Shown here: one piece after another, positions 51,237 through 63,512 of the stretch
How the letters are laid out: every line of letters starts with the position of its first letter
Numbering within the stretch: position 1 is the stretch's first letter
Origin: Limnomonas spitsbergensis
Taxonomy: Eukaryota; Chlorophyta; Chlorophyceae; Chlamydomonadales
Direction: 5' to 3'
Assembly: GCA_037349105.1 (NCBI GenBank)
Contig: JAYJMM010000105.1
Location: 3,472,001 to 3,536,000 of the forward strand
DNA: 64,000 nucleotides
Translations under genes and position numbers: made by a program
Notes under the pieces: model-generated
Seen by the model: the letters and a program-made list of their open reading frames with translations, nothing else
What the model was told of the DNA's origin: nothing
Database searches by the model: none

Positions 51237-53035
51237 GCGCCATCTTGCTCCGCGGTACCGATGTGCGCGGCATGCCCCTGGCCCGCCTGCGGTCCTCATT
51301 CGGCGTGGTGCCGCAGACGCCGCTTCTCATGAGCGGTAGCATCCGTCACAACTAAGACCCGGCCGGAAGGTGAGGGTGAAGGGCGTAGAAACTTATCTCT
51401 TAACCCCAAAACCCGCAACATGGACTTGCAGTTAGGTGGCAGTTCCGTGCAGTTAAACAGGTGATGCGCAGTCCGGCGGCAACAAGAGATTGACTCTCCG
51501 ATCAGGCCCAGGTTGAGGAAACATGCCCGTTCCTCGCAAAGAGGCTCCCGTCCCTCCCTGCGTCTCTAGTTCCTCCCAGTGACTCTCGTTCCTTCCCGTG
51601 ACTACCGTCACACATGGCGTCTATAATTCCTTGCTCCTCACATGTTTGGTTCTCTCCTTGCTCCCGTGCTTTTTTCCTCTCATTGTTTGCCTGTTAAATG
51701 ACACGAGCAGCCCCATTCAGCGTGTGGCCTCGCTCATGCCCTTGTTTGTGGCACCGCAGCCACCTCTGGAGGGAGTGCTAGCCGAACAAATGCATCCCTC
51801 GCTGTCGCAGGAGAACCCCGGGTGAGCTGGCTGAGGTCCTCCGTAATGCGTGCCTGTGGGACCACCTGGCCGACGCGGCGCGGCGAGGCCTGGCCGCAGC
51901 AGCGGCCCGCAAGCGGAATGTCGGAGGCGGGCCCCAGTCGCGCCGCCGCACCGTAACCTCCGACAGCCTCCCCGAGCGGCCCGAGCGACCCAACTCGGTG
52001 ACTGCCGCGCTCGATGGTGGTTCTTCGATGTTCCATAAAGAGCCAGTGCCGGGGGTGAGGGGGAGGGCGCCCGCTGTCGCAGCCAGTGCTATTATGTCTG
52101 ATGCGGAGTTGCTATGGGGTACGCCCTTGCCTCTGCCGCCGCAGTCAGGGGGTGTTGAGAGCGGGGGCACCCCCGCAGCCCCGGCAAGCTCGTCCCTGGT
52201 GAGCCTGAGGGACCTCATGGCCGAAGGCGGCTAGACGGGCCTGATACGGGACAGCTACACGGGCAGCCGGATGGGCGGACTTCTGCGGGGACTTATATCG
52301 GGCCAACGCTGGTTTGAGAATCCACAAGAATCGCCAGATGTTAAGGCGTCTCCACCTCCAGCAAAGTCACGGCTCGGCAAGGGCCCGAACAACAGCGCAG
52401 AGGTCGGCGCCGGGCGCTCGGCTTTCGGGGCAGGCAGCTCAGGCGGGGCTGCCGCCGCCGCAGCAGCAGCAGCAGAGTCGCCTTCTTGGCCGCTGGGCAT
52501 GGTTAGCGAAGCGGGCCTGGCTGGTACGCGGGGCGCTGTTGGAGGCGGCAATGCCGTGGAGGAGGATGGGGTTCTTCTGAAGGCTGTGCTGGACCTGCGG
52601 GTCAGTGGCGGGGGTGCAAACGCGGAGGACGCAGGCAACATAGCACCGCTCGAGCCCGCTTTCGGCGTAGCGGCGTCAGCGTCAGAGCGTGCCGCGCCAG
52701 TGGTTGGGCTGTCAGCGGGGCAGCAACAACTGTTGTGCTTGGCCCGCATGTTGCTTCAGCGCAGGCAGGTGGTGTTGTTGGACGAGTGCACCGCCTCGGT
52801 GGATGCCGCGACGTCGGCGGTGATGCGCGAGGTGATGGACCGTCAGCTGCAGGGCTCCACAGTTTTGCAGATTGCGCATGACTTGGCTGCGGTGTTCTGC
52901 TATGACCGGGTGGCTGTCATGGCTGACGGGACAGTGGCGGAGGTGGGAGCGCCTGCGACGTTGATGGCGGCGCCGGGCAGCCGGCTGGCGGAGCTGGTGA
53001 TGGCGGCGGGGCCGGGGGCTCATGATGCTGTGTGA
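51237..53035 (+). pseudogene. ABC transporter nucleotide-binding domain fragment, copy 2
   Basis: Duplicate of the copy 1 fragment from its first intron onward; the Walker A exon is absent because the duplicate starts at 50516. Exon 2 (51237-51369) has TAA at 51353-51355 where copy 1 has TTA (Leu in SIRHNLDP). Exon 3 (51811-53035) has the same in-frame TAG (52232-52234) as copy 1, then signature, Walker B and H-loop unchanged. Cannot make a working ATPase. Confidence 0.85.
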
Positions 53036-54236
53036 TAGGAGGGGATGAAAGGGTGCAGGGTGCAAGGGTGCAGGGTTGATGACTTGATGGGAACCGGAGT
53101 TTCTTACTTGTCTCGTGATAACGACAATTTCCTACTCCCTTTTCATCTTGGCAGCACCAAGTCTTGGCGTTTTCCAAGGTAGTGTTTATAATCTACCTAA
53201 TGTGCCTCCTCTCCGTTTGATGCCCCGGTTCGTTTCTACACCATCTACATGTATAAGGTGGAAGGTCTGACATGAGGGTCGGCCATACTATGCCATTACT
53301 TGGACAAATGAAACGCGCATCCGCATGAACTATATGTTGATGCTGGAAGCTATGTAAAACCGAAGGCAGTGCAAGCAAGTGCTTGAAGTCTTACTTTTAT
53401 CAAACCGATACCTTAAAGGTTGAAGGTTAAGATTTACCCTTAGCATCACGTAGGGAAATATAAACAAGGAATTGTTGAGAGTTGAGACCCTGAACTTGCG
53501 AAGTTTAACTTGTACTACCAAGGCGCCGAAGGATTTCTTTGTACTAAGAGAAGACTTGGTTACAATGAGTGGGCTCCTTTGTCGCAAAGCCTGTGTGAAG
53601 GAAGGTTGCAAGAAGGATGAGTACATGTGTGTGCCGATCATCAGGTGAGTGACATGTACCGGCCCTCCCTGGGTCGGTCAGTGGCACACGTCCCGAGAAG
53701 AGGTCCCCACCTACCTCTACCCATACGCCTTATTCAGCCTGGCGATTTCTTGAAGTCTTTTTTTTTCGTGTCCCGGAAGAGGTAGTCAGTCTTATGTGAC
53801 GGTGGAACGGGCGTTTATGAAGACATAACAGTTACACAGAAACAGTTTGGGTGGCGGAGCATGGGATGTCTATGTGTCTCATGCACTTGTACTGCAGTCT
53901 CTGCCTCTCTGGTCTTCACTATCTCATGCACCTGGTGCCCCATTTTCCTTGTCTAACGCCCCAGTCTGTATGTATCGGTTTATTCCCAGGAATCTTTCGT
54001 TTGCGGGAAGCCTTAACCTACCCCCCTCCATGTTGCCGCCTCATATCGGTTCCTTCGGGTGAGCCGGGACACACTGGAGACCAGGCTTAGGAAGCTCAGT
54101 AACTTTGGGGGATGTTACGACTTAATGACTTTACTTTTGCGCCCCCGTCATCAGAGCCAGATGGAAAATTAATTGGACTTTCAAGCAAGAGCATGGGTGG
54201 GCCCATTGACTGCCAGTGATTGTGGTGTGGAATGGT
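53036..54236. other. Spacer between ABC fragment and H2B, copy 2
   Basis: Near-identical to 24657-25851, with a GAGTT duplication near 53478. No gene recognised. Confidence 0.6.
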
Positions 54237-54252
54237 GGTGTTGAAAAACACC
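54237..54252 (-). terminator. Histone 3' palindrome, H2B copy 2
   Basis: Same 16-base element as at 25852. Confidence 0.85.
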
Positions 54253-54299
54253 GGTTTGGTCTGATGAAATGAGGTAGAAGGAAACTGCGGGTGAGCTGC

Positions 54300-54698
54300 T
54301 TAAGCCAATGTGAACTTGGTGACAGCCTTGGTGCCCTCAGAGACAGCATGCTTGGACAGCTCTCCAGGCAGGACCAGGCGCACAGCGGTCTGGATCTCAC
54401 GGGAGGTCATTGTGGGCTTCTTGCTGTAGCGGGACAGGCGGGCAGCCTCGGTGGCGATCTTATCGAACATGTCATTCATGAGGGAGTTCAGGATGCTCAT
54501 GGCCTTGGAGGAGACGCCAGTGTCGGGGTGGACCTGCTTGAGCACCTTGTACAGGTAGATCTTGTAGGACTCGACTGCCTTGCCGGATTTCTTCTTCTTC
54601 TTGCCATCGGTGCTCTTGACTGCGACCTTCTTCGCAATCTTCTTCTCGGCAGTGGCCACTGCAGTGGGCTTCTTCTCAGCGATGGTCTTGGGTGCCAT
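54300..54698 (-). CDS. H2B: Histone H2B, copy 2
   Basis: 132 residues. Differs from copy 1 in one residue near the end: KFTLA in place of KFTSA (TTG for TCG). Otherwise the same fold and tail. Its promoter region to 54909 is complete, but the divergent H2A partner is deleted. Intact. Confidence 0.97.
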   Translation of the reverse strand: MAPKTIAEKKPTAVATAEKKIAKKVAVKSTDGKKKKKSGKAVESYKIYLYKVLKQVHPDTGVSSKAMSILNSLMNDMFDKIATEAARLSRYSKKPTMTSREIQTAVRLVLPGELSKHAVSEGTKAVTKFTLA

Positions 54699-54909
54699 TA
54701 TGTTACTACGAAATTAGAGAGTAGTAAACTGTTGCCACTTTGGAGGTCGCAAGACGCTTATCTAGTGTTCAAATGTTCGGACGACCGGATCAGCAGGCAC
54801 CGACAGCTGGCTGGTCTGCTGATCCGGCCTTCAAGTCGTCTATTAAAACAGCGCATGGCTGGGATCGGGACACAAGCTAAGCTTTCACTTTATCCCATAC
54901 TTCCTATCT
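54699..54909. promoter_or_regulatory. H2B promoter, copy 2, with orphan H2A half
   Basis: Keeps CGGATCAGCAG (54786-54796), CTGCTGATCCGG (54816-54827) and TATTAAAA (about 54841). After TTCCTATCT (54909) it joins sequence equal to 27737 of copy 1, so the H2A side drives no gene. Confidence 0.75.
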
Positions 54910-57546
54910 GGCAACAACTCGCATCAGCCCAAGAGGACAGCCAGCTAGCCTAACATTGGCCAAATCAGCCTATGGCCATGTAGAGGAGGCACAGCCAGCT
55001 CGCTGTAGGAAATTGTTGCCAGTGTGGCCACAATGGCCACATCAGTCGTATAGCGAGTCCTGCTAGCAGGTCACGGATCAGAAAGACTGGAAGGGGACGG
55101 GCGGAGGCTCTGACAAAGATAAAACATTGAACGGCCGAGTGTCCGTGTGATCTACACACTGCAGATTTTGTGCTTGTGCCACATGTCAACTGCCCAGTTT
55201 ACAATGCAGTCCATTCCACACCCTTCATCCTCTTACCTCTGCCTCTCCCCCTCATAGTTTGTCCGAATCCACCCCGGCCCCGCTTGCCGTCGCCGGCTCG
55301 CCGCACCGTCCCCCAGACCCTTTATGCGGCCGCAGCCGCCATACCCGCTTCGGCTGTCGACGCCGCCCGCCCTCCATAATCCCCGCGGCCTCCATAACCG
55401 CTTCCACCCCCACCACTGCTGTTTCCGAAACCGGTCGACTGCTGCGGCCTGGCCTTGACCTCTGGCAGAGATCTCGCCCCAAGGACAGCGAGTCCGGTCT
55501 TAAAACAACTTCAGTCCTCTGAGCGTACCAAAGGGGTAGGCGGGAGGGTCTGGCTTTCAATATATAAGGGTTCAGCTCAAGGTGACCTTACATTCCAGTC
55601 CCCAGCAATGTTTACATGAGGGTGCTTCAGCCACAACTCAGCTACATCACAACCTTCGGCCGAGGTGGCCTGATGCAACCAGCCATACAGCTTGAGCCAC
55701 CGGCCGTATGCCAGTCAAGGTTCGGTCCCCATCAGCCCAATAGTAGCTGCATACCTGTGTGCCAACAGTGTCCAGGCTGTGTTTCACACAAGTGTGGCTG
55801 CCAATGCACCTAGGCACGCTGCTGTGTCCCAGGATAAGCCTTGTTTGTCCCCGGCCAAGTTGATGAGCCAACTGCTGTGTTACGCGTACTTCAGCAGCTT
55901 CTGGGCGAACCAGACCACTGCCTTAGACAGGCAGCTGGGCAGCCACGACCGGGCCAATGAGGACCTAGCCTTGGCTGGCCTACAACTAGGCCCAAGCATT
56001 AGGCCTTGCTGGAGCAGACGCCCCCTTGCCGTGGGCTACGTGCTTGTTGCTGAGTTATTGCTGAGTCGTAGCTGAAGCGCGTTACACATCAAAATGACCT
56101 GCGGCCTTGACAAAATTGCATTAACATGCTCCGAAGGCGTGTCAAACACATCACTCTTGCCGTCATTTGGTTGGCGGGGTTCAGGGTCTCCTCTTCCATG
56201 CGACAGGTCTTCCTGCAGAGCTCAGCATTTCAGGGTTCAGGAATGTATTCAACAACAGTTCAGGGTTCAGGAATGCGTTCAGGGCAGGCGTTAGGGACCT
56301 GCCAGTCCTCATCTATGAATAACACGCTACCGGTACTTCATACCTTATACCCCCCTATGAATTATTCACCTCAAGTACATCTGCAGTGAATCTGACGTGA
56401 AAGGTCCTGTCAAGCTTCAATGCAGCCACCAGTGTGTGGAGGTTGTTTGGAGGTTTGTTTGGAGGCTTTGTGGAGGTTGTGTGGAGGTTGTGTTGTTTTA
56501 ATGGAGGGGGTGCAGCAGCAGGTCACGTATGCCCAGCTGTCCCACCTACTAGGGTTAGCCACAATTACCCTCGTGAGCAAAACAAAGGCGGTGGGTATGA
56601 ACACGATGTATTTTAGGTTCAGCCTCTTACACAATGCTGCTGATGCTAGTGTCTTGCTCATGCTAGGTTCCAAGTATATATGCCACCTCAATGAGCGTGA
56701 AGCTATGTACAGCCGTTCACGAAATATTGCAGCTTTCAGCCCCCCAAGAAAAGTGTTTGATGAAAGGGAAGGACCTGGCTAGCAGGTGGAATATTCCCAT
56801 GCCCAGACATGTGGATCCATGCCCTACTCAGAAAGACACAAAGCATTCCATGTCTTGCCCAGCTGGCGGAAGCAATGTTGAAAATGCAAAAAGCCCGAGG
56901 CCTATTTGCCCACCACTGACCACCTCTGACAAAGGTGTTTCTTGTAAGCTGGAAACAGAGCTTCGAGACTAGGCCAGGCTTTCATGCAAGACAGTACGAC
57001 ACATGGACTGGCAATCACAACACTGAAGTAGGGACTATTTTAATCCAATCAATGCAGCATGGGGGCCTATCAACCCCACCTGCAAATGAACTTGACAACT
57101 GACAGATCACCCCCGAGCGACAAAGCCTCCCCCCTCAAGCAAAGAGAATTGAAGGGGTCACTTGTCTACCAGCCCCACAGCTAGCTACAGTCAAGGCACG
57201 GCCAAAGCAGAAACAAAGATTAGCAACACAGTATTCTTGACTGTTGGGAAAGGAACCTCTGTACGTTTTTGGTGGCTACCCCTATACTAAAGGCAGCGCT
57301 ACAATCCAGTCTCCCCCTGCCTCCCCTACCCTCCTCCCCCCAACGCCCACGTACGGACAACACAAGCCCCATGGTCTACCCCCCACGCCCACCAACTCTC
57401 CCGGCTGTCACTTGAAGCCGCCCACGCCCCGCTTCCCCACCCTAGAAAACCGTCTCTTCCTCTCTCACTGAAACAAGCCCGCTCCCCGCTCCCCCCCCTC
57501 AAGAAGACCCCCCTCCCCCCCCCGCTCACTCGAACAGGAACATTAC
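54910..57546. other. Spacer, copy 2, after the H2A deletion
   Basis: Matches 27737-30391. Contains the possible terminal exon (55259-55522, same as 28086-28349) and a rearranged TTTGGAGG minisatellite (56436-56494). Nothing else recognised. Confidence 0.5.
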
Positions 57547-57654
57547 GGTCTGATCTACATCCGCAAGCATCTGAATAGCACGCTGAGCCAATATCGCCAC
57601 CATGTCCGCCAATTGAGGGGAACCGATGCGCTCAAATTGCACGCAATCCTCGTA
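57547..57654 (-). other. Exon-like 108-bp block present only in copy 2
   Basis: On the minus strand it follows CCCTGCAG and is followed by GTAATG. It reads without stops as 36 codons (YEDCVQFERIGSPQLADMVA and onward to ADVDQT), phase 0 at both ends. Copy 1 has a direct join at 30391. The amino-acid composition is protein-like, with an amphipathic helix. I do not recognise the protein and see no partner exons. Confidence 0.4.
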
Positions 57655-58458
57655 CTGCAGGGTGGGAGCAACGCATAATGCTGCTTTCAATCAGCAGCAA
57701 GTTGGACATCAGAACAGCGACAGTATCACACACGACGCATGGCATTTGAGAGGGCCGCCATGCCATGCCATGTCATGCCCAATTAAATGTGGCCCTGCAG
57801 GTCAGACGGGATAGCCATACACATCAGCATCAGTATCAGCAGCACATTTCATGCAGTCCTTGGCCCGGCAGGCGGCAGTAACAGGCCAGAGCCTGAGGTC
57901 GGGCACATGGGCACGTTCAGTGTCCCATTATCAGGGGCAGGGTAGCAGCAGCACACATAATACCAGGTGGTGTGAGAAACAACAAACTAATATCAGTATA
58001 CACTAGACATCAAGACTGAGCGCTGCAACTATGCAAGCAAATAAACACGTTTACAAAACAATGAAATCACACGCAAGTACCCAAGGTCTCAATGGAAGGC
58101 AAATTCAAATAAACGGTTAAGACAGTGCCGCAATTGAGCTACCAATCACCGCCGGTATTGATTTCGTGACATTCACCCAAGATGAACACGGCGCTGCGCC
58201 TGGGGGAAAAATCAACCCCCCTGGCTCAGCCCACCCAGTGATACATGCAGGCTTTTGCCCCTGGGCAGTCCCCAGGATTCACAGACATTACCTGCAAAAA
58301 AAAGTCGCAGCGTTCCACGTCTGCACACATGGCCCTTTGAACCATCGATTATACAAAACAATGGAGAGTTTAAGGCGGTTCTAACTCATTGACCCATAAT
58401 GCATCCAACCAGGCAACTGCCAGTTCTGCAGCTGCAGATCTTGGTGACATGATAGGCG
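57655..58458. other. Spacer, copy 2
   Basis: Matches 30392-31194. No gene recognised. Confidence 0.5.
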
Positions 58459-58655
58459 TAATGTATGCATGCAGCTGATCTGGAACATGCATGCGCTAAT
58501 GACCATGCATGCACAGCTGATCAGGACTCACACATGCTGCTGATCTGTACCATGTATGCTGCTGATTTTTTGCCGTGCATGCTGCTGATCTGTACCATGC
58601 ATGCTGCTGATTCTTTACTGTGCATTCTGCTGATCTGTACCATGCATGCAACTGT
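58459..58655. repeat. Minisatellite CATGCTGCTGATCTGTAC, H4 side of copy 3
   Basis: Same array as 31195-31392, with a few point changes. Confidence 0.9.
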
Positions 58656-58962
58656 TTTAGATGCTGCACGCCACTCACCTGGACCATGCAAGCGCTTATC
58701 TGGGCCATATATGTGGGCCTGGTCCATACATCTGGTCTTGAACAGGCTAGGGCAGTAGGGTTTATAATTCTTTTGTCCTGGGCCATACATCTGGTCTTAG
58801 ACAGGCTTTCGAGGGTTGTAGGTCAGTGGACAGTTAATGGTCTGACGTCATGGCCATGGACCTCACCTATAAATAAGAGTTCCCTTTCAAAAGCCTACAA
58901 AGAGAGTTGACAGGTGGTACGGTACTACACTGCATAAGACATTCGGTTTTGGTTTGGTTGGT

Positions 58963-58978
58963 GGTGTTGAAAAACACC
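58963..58978 (-). terminator. Histone 3' palindrome, H4 copy 3
   Basis: Same 16-base element as in the other H4 copies. Confidence 0.85.
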
Positions 58979-59025
58979 GGTTGGGAGTGGTGGGTTGGGT
59001 ATTGGATCTCCAAGCTGAAAGATGC

Positions 59026-59982
<957 letters not shown>

Positions 59983-60022
59983 GCGTCTTATGCCCTGCCA
60001 TTCATTCCCTATCAACCAACCC

Positions 60023-60038
60023 GGTGTTTTTAAACACC
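60023..60038 (+). terminator. Histone 3' palindrome, H3 copy 3
   Basis: GGTGTTTTTAAACACC, H3-type centre. Confidence 0.85.
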
Positions 60039-60717
60039 ACCAACTTATGGCACACCTGCCCATGCAGATCTAGCAATGAGCATGTCAGAGGTCTGATGCA
60101 TGTGGCCAACAAGTACCTCGGGGTCATTCAGCTACTGCTCAGCTACATCATGGCCTGCAGTATGGCATGTATCAGTATTGCAGTACTGGTTCCCAAACCA
60201 GGTCTCTATATGGCATACATCCTGATTCATGTCTGAGATGTTCCACCACAATGGGATTGATTTCCATTTTTTTGCTGAAGGTATGAGATTCAACACTATG
60301 CATCAAGATATTGTTGCTGTCTGTGGCGGGTTTGAATGCTGATGCCCAGTGTGATAACAGGTACAATCCATTGTAACCTGCTTGAACCAGCCCAATACAA
60401 ATATAATGTATCCGGAACCGATATTTTACTTCAGTGGCAATATAGTGTGAATGCATGATAGCAAAGTCAGGGGCCTGAACCGCCTAGGCAAAGGTCAGGA
60501 GTATAAGATCGACTGGAGACGAAAAAATCATTATGTGCGACATCCGAGCTCAGCAGTTCAGTGCCTAGACGCGTTGCGATAGCCATGGCGGGTCGAAAAC
60601 GAGAAGACACAAAAATAATATAACCCAGTTAAACTTCTCTGAGGAAAACGGGCAAGAAAACCGGGTTTTTACCTGAAATAAACTTGTGTCAATGGTTGGT
60701 TTAATCCCCTGGTTTAA
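60039..60717. other. H3 downstream spacer, copy 3
   Basis: Matches 15661-16336. Holds the intact GAGATTCAACAC site that is occupied by the methyltransferase element in copy 2. No gene. Confidence 0.7.
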
Positions 60718-62870
60718 GTACACACTTCGAAAGTATGATTTACGAATTGTGAAATTCGCCATTTTGGAAAATAAATCGCTAATGGATTCTTGTAGGTTGT
60801 GTCAGGTAAGGAAAGAAAAATGTGTACACAATATTTTTCAGTGGTATGCTTCGTGCTGGCTTGTGTTGGGCACTGGCCTTGGCCGTGTGTCTGAAGGTGT
60901 GCTCCATTACTCTCAGTCTTTAGGTGGTGTGGACTGTGGAAATACATGCTTGTCCTATGTTAGTAGCCCGTGGTTGCTTGGGTTGTTCATAATTGAAGTG
61001 CACATACAATATAGGGAGTTTGATCTTGTGTACGGAAGCAATGTGGCTTTGACAAGTGCATGTTATCTGCCTTGCATGGAATGTCTGGTATGTTCACACC
61101 TGGTTCATACTGCCCTGATGTCTTCCCGGTTTTGTGTTTATAGCAGGTTTAGAGTCTCTCCGGAACTCTACTAAAAACGGGAGAAGAAGACGTGGCTGAA
61201 AGAGTGCGCTCATTGCCTCGTTCCGATTGTCAGGACAAGACATGTGACAGATGCCGAATCGAATTCCAAAATAGCTGATGCGATGGCTGTCGAATGGATT
61301 TCGGTGTAAGGTGTTTAAAATCCCGTATTCCAAGCCACGCTCAGGCGTTTTCTTTATTTTCTTTCTGTAGCAAAACACTGAGAATTGCTAGAATTTGCCT
61401 AAATTCCTCTGCACAATGCGACGGAGCTAACGCCAAATAATAAGGGATGATACCAGGCTGCAACATCGCTAATGACAATCAGCGTAACTTGTACCAAGCC
61501 TATGTTATGCATCTTGGTGGAATCCGGATAGGGCAGCGTCCATTGCGTCGCTACAACCTTTGCCCCATCGTGGAAGACCTGCGAGGCTTCAGGTGCGAAC
61601 TGTGGAACTGGGTAACCCTTCGAGCGCAATTTGGGTCCGGTGCAGAGCCTGGCGAATGGCGATGCATGCTACCCTGCTCCTCTATCTGGACTATGAAATC
61701 ATTTGGATCCCTAGAACTTCCCTCTTCCAAATTGCTGCAATTCCTGTACACAGAAGAGGACGAAAGCGAATCCGACATGCCTGGACGCCTTCGACCATGC
61801 ATGACGAACAAGACGACAAAGCCCGGCTCGGCCGACGCTTCTGATGAGGAAAACGAGGACCACACTACCGGATGCCAGGGGGCAGGTGTGTGCGATTGTT
61901 GCCAAACTGACTGGAAAGTGGAAACCTGCTCCCTTGTGATCCCCTCAGCCTATTTCAGTACCGTATTTCCCGATATTCCCCTGCCATCCATTCTGCACCA
62001 TGCCTGCATGCTTGCCTTGTTTACAATGCCACAATGGTGTCAAGAGGGAAGGTGATACAGAGGGTCCAAGAATGGCATATTGCATTTGCTTTAGGCATTC
62101 AAACCTCCTGTTTCGCCCGAGCCCCGTACGATATGCCTCTGTCTTGCCTGAGCCCAAAGAAAATTATTTGCACCATTTCTCAGGCGCATCACTGGCGACG
62201 ACGTCAACATCACCTTCATGAACCACAATACCAACGAGCGCTACTTCAACCAGCACAACGACGTGGCGCGACAATGGCACGAGTTATTGATCACGACTGC
62301 TGTTTAGGTAGGACACTTATGACCAGTTATAATATAACCATTAGCACGTATCCTAAAAAATAAAACGACAACTTGTTCAAATTGGCTGATACCCTCGCTC
62401 AAGGCTGTTTTAAGTCTCCCATGCCTATGCCAATACTATTTTGGGAAAGAACCGAGCACACTAATTGCTCTGATTGCCTTTGCATGTGGACAGGTGCGCG
62501 ATTGACACGAGGACATTGTGCCAGACAAGCCTGCGTACCTAGCAAGCTGACAAGCAAGTTGACCTCCGTGCTGAGATCAGGGCGGCTGTGGACCACGATA
62601 TGCACGCCATTCACGCAGCTTACTGGTCCATGTAGGATAAGATATGTACTGACATTTTTTAGCATAGATATAGATTTAGTGGAGAAGAGATGGAACATCG
62701 GTTTTTCACATAAGAATTATCGTGTGGCCTGATTTTTTGGTTATGACTGACAGGTCTCCATTAGCAACTAATATTTTTTGCTTGGTGGCACTTTGGAGTT
62801 TGGGCACTTAGAAATTTTCAAGATTGTATGAAGCAATTAATTAATTAAATGACAGGTCTCCAGCAACTAA
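60718..62870. mobile_element. Insertion of 2153 bp unique to copy 3, AT-richer, origin unknown
   Basis: Copies 1 and 2 read GGTTTAATTAAGAAAGC here. Copy 3 reads GGTTTAA, the insert, then TAATTAAG, so a TAA of 3 bp is duplicated. Ends: GTACACACTTCG on the left, GGTCTCCAGCAACTAA on the right; no terminal inverted repeat is visible. A GACAGGTCTCCA motif occurs near 62748 and again at 62851. Inside, a 202-codon frame (61447-62055) has no recognisable domain. A short stop-bounded stretch after TTTCTCAG at 62182 (ITGDDVNITFMNHNTNERYF) and another near 62555 (VDLRAEIRAAVDHDMHAIHA) look like exons. Could be a DNA transposon carrying gene fragments. Confidence 0.5.
61447..62055 (+). CDS. Hypothetical ORF inside the copy 3 insertion
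   Basis: 202 codons from ATG. Ordered-looking start (NLYQAYVMHLGGIRIGQRPL), acidic middle (EEDESESDMPGRL) and a Cys-rich part (GVCDCCQTDWKVETCS). No domain recognised and no splice or promoter evidence. It may be chance. Confidence 0.25.
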   Translation: MIPGCNIANDNQRNLYQAYVMHLGGIRIGQRPLRRYNLCPIVEDLRGFRCELWNWVTLRAQFGSGAEPGEWRCMLPCSSIWTMKSFGSLELPSSKLLQFLYTEEDESESDMPGRLRPCMTNKTTKPGSADASDEENEDHTTGCQGAGVCDCCQTDWKVETCSLVIPSAYFSTVFPDIPLPSILHHACMLALFTMPQWCQEGR

Positions 62871-63083
62871 TAATTAAGAAAGCAACTCATTGTCTAGAAA
62901 TCTGTTTATTCCCTTCGAAATTCCTACACAGAGCCTAAGCCATGCAGCTAGTACTGGCAGTCAGAAAGGAGCTTGAAGCCGAAGTTGCTATCAAATAAAT
63001 TAAATAAATAATGACATAATGGGGGCGCAGCGCCTCGATGGTGAAGCCCTAAAGTATGTGCAAGGCCCATGCTTCTCTGACTA
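62871..63083. other. Spacer after the copy 3 insertion
   Basis: Matches 42514-42695 of copy 2. No gene. Confidence 0.6.
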
Positions 63084-63512
63084 GTGAGGTCCAGGCACAA
63101 AGAGGTTACTTCTCACGATGTCAGCATTGGACTCGCCGGTGCAGGTGAGAGATGCAGATGTAGATCAAGGCGAGCGCGAGAGAAGACACGCCGGTTGCGT
63201 GTGACGCGCAGGGGGGCAGCCACCAGCTGCAGCCGTAGCCACGGGCCGGACGAGAGCGATGAGAGCAGAGACGCAATGCCCATCTGGGTGCCCAGCTCAG
63301 ACACCAAGGAGGAGGTCCAGTACCAATGCGGCCAGGTGCGGACATGGCGGTGGTGCGTAGCTTGGCTGACCGAGAGACCATGGCCAAATGTCGACGTCAT
63401 TCGTCACGTCAAGAAAGTCACACTCGAAAGTTGCACTCGCCCCCGCCTCCATGGTCCGCCCATGCTTCCTTTCAGCCGGAGAGCCATTCTGCAAGACAAC
63501 GGCATTAAATAA
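63084..63512 (+). CDS. Hypothetical Arg/Cys-rich ORF, whole here and split by the Gypsy element in copy 2
   Basis: 142 codons with no ATG at the start (GTG); the first ATG in frame is at about 63276 (MPIWVPSSDTKEEVQYQCGQ). The later part, TWRWCVAWLTERPWPNVDV then RHVKKVTLESC, looks protein-like. AATAAA-like sequence follows the stop. In copy 2 the same frame is cut at 42915/49637 by the LTR element. Function unknown; it may be a non-coding repeat. Confidence 0.25.
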   Translation: MRSRHKEVTSHDVSIGLAGAGERCRCRSRRAREKTRRLRVTRRGAATSCSRSHGPDESDESRDAMPIWVPSSDTKEEVQYQCGQVRTWRWCVAWLTERPWPNVDVIRHVKKVTLESCTRPRLHGPPMLPFSRRAILQDNGIK

